A stretch of 64,000 nucleotides of DNA, taken from Minwuia thermotolerans (GTDB lineage: Bacteria > Pseudomonadota > Alphaproteobacteria > Minwuiales > Minwuiaceae). Position 1 is the stretch's first letter. Each line of letters begins with the position of its first letter. Positions 63,901-64,000 of this stretch are shown here, piece by piece. The translations under genes were made by a program, and so were the position numbers. The notes under the pieces are model-generated. The model did no database searches. It saw only the letters and a list, made by a program, of their open reading frames with translations, and had not been told where the DNA came from. Location of the stretch: contig BQJF01000005.1 of the NCBI GenBank assembly GCA_021604565.1, positions 30,004 to 94,003 of the forward strand, read 5' to 3'.

Positions 63901-64000
63901 CAGTGCCTCCAGCACGGCGGGGGGGCGCACCTTCGTGGGCGAGTCCTTTGCGGTGGTGGGGGATCGCTGGCCACTGCCCGATGATGTGGTGGTGGCGGAG
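54986..64000 (+). CDS. Giant RTX protein with three VWA domains, FG-GAP repeats and cohesin-like domains (3' end outside window)
   Basis: The frame runs from ATG 54986 to the window edge without a stop: 3,005 residues so far. Approximate order: RTX repeats 1-73; VWA1 119-315 (MIDAS D127-x-S-x-S); Ig-like 320-388; unassigned domain 422-672; RTX; VWA2 799-995 (D808); Ig-like; RTX 1070-1137; VWA3 1184-1380 (D1193); Ig-like; long RTX array 1455-2092; RTX cap to 2162; FG-GAP/VCBS repeats 2164-2605 (DVDGDGDLEI type); cohesin-like 2610-2765; cadherin-like 2765-2848; cohesin-like 2850-3005. No signal peptide, so type I secretion is likely. A surface adhesin or matrix protein is inferred. No transporter gene is seen. 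Confidence 0.88.
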   Translation, partial: MVEVVGLDAADTLTGTDDADTLIGNGGDDRLDALSGADVILGGAGDDTVDGGAGDDSVSGGSGNDSLDGDRNTTVTTSDVTTTTTNDPLTISLTVADESNRVFEDVSGFVSREAQVSADLNIAFVIDISGSMSGQFQGSTVGDLNGDGSSNTLLDAVIASFSSLNQSLVDAGLGDANIAIIPFASSSQILFTGRADQDSDQNGVLDVVQVLSALDDGGSTAFDAGLQQAQIFFDGVSSGENQVFFISDGLPNNNGFIDESETLRDPAGTGADIRAIALGSSASLGSLDLLDDGLSNNSVERVLDPDALDAGLIDTNVPVSEIDRVEIFVNGVLETTIAAAQLVETPFGLRFSATAAGLSPAFEDTVAARVVAVDGSTVTTSQVIGVAADNAAGNDTLDGGPGNDTLDGNGGIDTVDYSAGGNGLIDAAELNLQEIGSTAPALFDGDGFEWDFDGSLSVQDGTSDAFDGGLQLLLTQAGVSTAFAPDSLIRQSADGRTLAASNTSQDIGIDRQVFVPGDAAFARYLETFTNLGTVAQTFTVQIVSNLGSDTATQVLAQSPAEQGFGQGDRFVISDDGQAGSGDPFVLHYFGDGTGAARPQVGSLSNDTLFYQFELTLAPGESTSILHFTSQSQDINALGNLLLALEGGATGQLQSMTAEDLARVSNFALDPDAITGNPVTVDLEAGQALDPFGAIDVLASIENVIGTPDDDAIAGDGGQNRLEGRDGDDALFGRSEDDLLIGGSGDDLLVGDGDQSNTTDATVTTTAGDPLTISLTLPDASNDTVIPASGFVTGDTVIGDSVNIAFVIDVSGSMLSAFSGASVGDQDGDGTSNTLLDAVIASFVSLNQSLIDAGLADANVAVIPFSDDASIVEEATAGFDSNLDGVTDIEEALRALTPGNLTFFDAGLASAVTFFETAGAGANHVFFISDGDPNGGPFDDESAVLRDPAGINATIRGIGLGANAGLAQIDLLDDGLANNSAERVTDPALLDANLQDSGVVAADIARVELLVNGVVVETIDGADLTATALGLRFATDLPGLEASASDEVSARVIAVDGSTASTSQTVGLLVGDGTGDDTLFGDDGADTLAGNGGDDQLVGGAGGDIADGGEGNDELFGGSGGDLLLGSEGADRIDGDGNLAVTSSDTVTTITTNEPLTISMTVADRSDEATETLTGFVSRDQVVNDDLNIAFVLDHSGSMIDPFQGAAVGDVNGDGFANTILDAVIVAVGSLNGSLIDAGLGGANVSVIQFDDTAEIISTGRADADSNGDGITDVSTVLAGIQSSGATHFDVALAETIDFFGTVGNGANHVFFLSDGLPNGGSFLDESEILRDPAGIDATIRAISLGSGNNLLDLDLLDDGQDNGSVELAADPLTLDANLQGADVDAGEIDRVEVRVNGILQTTIPAAALVSTPFGLRFSAQVSGLDVGADDVVEATLIATDGTSVSTAQTIEVDGGAGAGNDVISGGAGNDTLSGNGGNDLIQGNDDADVVFGGAGDDSLQGNDGNDTLSGGLGDDNLDGGAGVDTADYSNAAQALTITLDPGSSITRDPDVTGEGQDSLAGIENLIGSAFDDLVFGDLQANRISGGAGTDDIFGLGGADTLLGEAGDDFVEGGNGDDLVLGGTGNDLLVGEDEIVVPGSNGSTPGDDTLDGGDGDDTLDGGAGNDSLIGGTGFDLADYRFSPGAVTADLGTGQATGDGTDTLSGIEAVAGSVLGDLLVGDATDNLLQGDQGDDTLSGKGGDDTLDGGLDTDTADFSSSFIGVDVDLAAGTATGQGNDTLISIENVVGAVGNDTLSGNAAANRLEGAAAQDILTGNDGNDTLIGGDGGDFLFGGNGNDQQFGGSGDDEFAGSPGNDLIDGGSGTDILNHSLSTGAVQVDLVQGTASGQGSDTLVSIEQVFGSGFDDLLRGSAGGDLLSGGDGDDTLAGGFGDDTLFGGAGVDQAVFEGNLDPFAVEFVSDGSGLRYLLQDISPFVDDETDQLDASIEILSFADISFDLGQGLAGADALSGSGGNDLIGGLGGADLIEGRAGDDLLIGDTGDDTLLGGTGDDTLIGGVGDDVLSGGGGDDSLIGGVGADLFLIDAVDGSSVVSGFDSGADQIDLSAFEIFDFDDLIDNSEVLVVAAVEGEPTSSLLVTLSDTQTLLINTFVGSGPQAGDFIFADAPDRPFDADRDLEVADGDWRYTGRTVDKALGDTTQYAAQDWSAPDITTLSTEQGFHLAVGDVTGDGNAEIIIAGPSGIRIVGATGQTVATATVGPTPRDVILEDVDGDGDLEIITGSRGTTNLQINVVDGDGTLLQTIAGPGGGSDASNLQMYPVAYLGDGDLAVAFRSGFDLDPRGVAVYDLNDGTEQFLFDTGPEVTSVSVGSLGNNGALDFALNIFTPSNGATGRGTDGTGTLTRDVRSSAIIVGEDGSESLVQDVVLTGGGTTSGSVEQVIVDLDGDGVNEILLSSGHTAQHRGLTEVQVLGADGTVEHRATTISDAPATLLAHDMDGDGNLEVVVSHGSSQDLRLFDHDLNLLAGRTGITFSVAAAADVDGDGLAEIVTANGSAVRVLSGADLSDFTGPIDLGANIRRIATTDIDGDGRADLIATTDGGTFLIQGDAPVPDSTDVIITPSIPGVIADTGESFSFSTVYTNGLGDEATTGIGLRIHFDSSVLNYDLASNVFARSLQPFGQVIEADTQDFDNDASTDTFVAFNWADFGGNWPGPGNLPQVLLDSTFTVTGNASDTSINYSASSVPNGFGFDATSFEVVADRWPLPDNLLVTEGALSGVVVADLSPAVIDPDDPGVFTLQDDAGGRFRLNGFVLEVADGDLIDFETATAHDISIRIDSNTGASVERTVTVGVEDAAFQIVTPLIGGAIAASGESVVVSAEYTTADPVDASLSGLGLRVHFDSTALSFVGFENLLQTALQPFGQVVELDTADFDNDATTDSFIATNWADFGQNFPGVDTQLLYDVLFTSVNGADATVNFSASSTAGGRTFVGESFAVVGDRWPLPDDVVVAE
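55195..59340 (+). repeat. Three homologous VWA modules within the RTX giant
   Basis: Each module has a Thr-rich lead with DPLTISL or EPLTISM, a VWA domain, and an Ig-like tail with RVE-x-VNG. They begin near 55195, 57250 and 58390. All three keep DxSGS, a Thr/Phe-Asp-Ala/Val MIDAS partner and an acidic loop of the GDxxGDGxxNTxLDA kind just after the MIDAS. The protein similarity is high enough to indicate duplication. Confidence 0.85.
62815..64000 (+). repeat. Two cohesin-like domains with DFDNDA / NWADFG signature
   Basis: Two units, 62815-63280 and 63535-64000, share GLR-x-HFDS, LQPFGQV, DFDNDA-x-TD-x-F, NWADFG and DRWPLPD. Between them is a cadherin-like domain beginning with LLVTEGALSG; the second unit ends at the window edge just as the next such domain begins (VVVAE). 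The series probably continues to the right. Confidence 0.8.

Noticed and set aside
54986..64000. Possible pseudogene or several genes in the RTX giant
   Set aside because: The frame stays open throughout and domains follow one another sensibly; the shorter frames in other phases are Arg/Ser-rich shadows.

Overview
The window is high-GC DNA with dense, mostly ATGA/GTGA-coupled genes. The gene content is typical of a free-living, probably marine or aquatic alphaproteobacterium: DUF1127 and PAS_5 proteins, a double-length dCTP deaminase, a polar coiled-coil giant, class II ribonucleotide reductase, PccA-type carboxylase and large RTX proteins. I cannot fix the order or genus from sequence alone. 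I found no rRNA, tRNA, CRISPR array, insertion sequence or phage gene.

Layout. (1) 1-1063: 3' end of an RTX protein carrying six 51-bp tandem repeats. (2) 1169-2172: small genes (PLDc_N membrane protein, entericidin-like lipoprotein, ribbon-helix-helix-like protein). (3) 2281-8573: Ldh_2-family dehydrogenase and an atypical SDR; a tail-anchored ParA-like ATPase; metY; and a coupled pair of a PanB-like protein lacking two metal ligands and a PhyH dioxygenase. (4) 8819-14587: nrdJ, pccA, a LysR regulator and a DUF1127 protein, closed by a clear terminator. (5) 14742-18093: a four-gene coupled operon of LLM flavoprotein, PPOX-fold flavoprotein, crotonase and PAS protein. (6) 18239-23905: maeB, a TetR/DUF1772 divergent pair with a large operator, an alpha-methylacyl-CoA racemase and an SDR. 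(7) 24010-31610: a hybrid histidine kinase followed by a 1,630-residue membrane-anchored coiled-coil protein. (8) 31681-41927: aminotransferase, a compositionally distinct nucleotidyltransferase/small-protein pair, gentisate 1,2-dioxygenase, three tandem paralogous membrane proteins (the third in frame with a nitroreductase), a P-loop ATPase, a second LLM enzyme, a CoA-transferase and a methyltransferase. (9) 42037-48876: cytochrome P460, a NUDIX gene that seems to start at CTG, DUF2783 plus FAD monooxygenase, dcd, acyl-CoA synthetase and an EamA transporter. (10) 48888-54613: potFGHI polyamine transporter, azlCD and a CGNR regulator sharing a mirror-symmetric promoter. (11) 54986-64000: the first 3,005 codons of a giant secreted RTX protein, still open at the window edge.

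Together the genes describe a heterotroph that breaks down aromatic and branched or acyl-CoA substrates (gentisate dioxygenase, PheA/TfdB-type hydroxylase, acyl-CoA synthetase, CoA-transferases, crotonase, PccA, malic enzyme), takes up polyamines, exports branched-chain amino acids and secretes very large calcium-binding surface proteins. The points most worth a second look are the mirror-image leaderless promoters of azlC and the CGNR gene, the PanB-like/PhyH pair, the three-VWA RTX giant with dockerin-like loops and cohesin-like repeats, the membrane-protein/nitroreductase fusion, the CTG start of the NUDIX gene, and the TetR operator spanning two divergent promoters.
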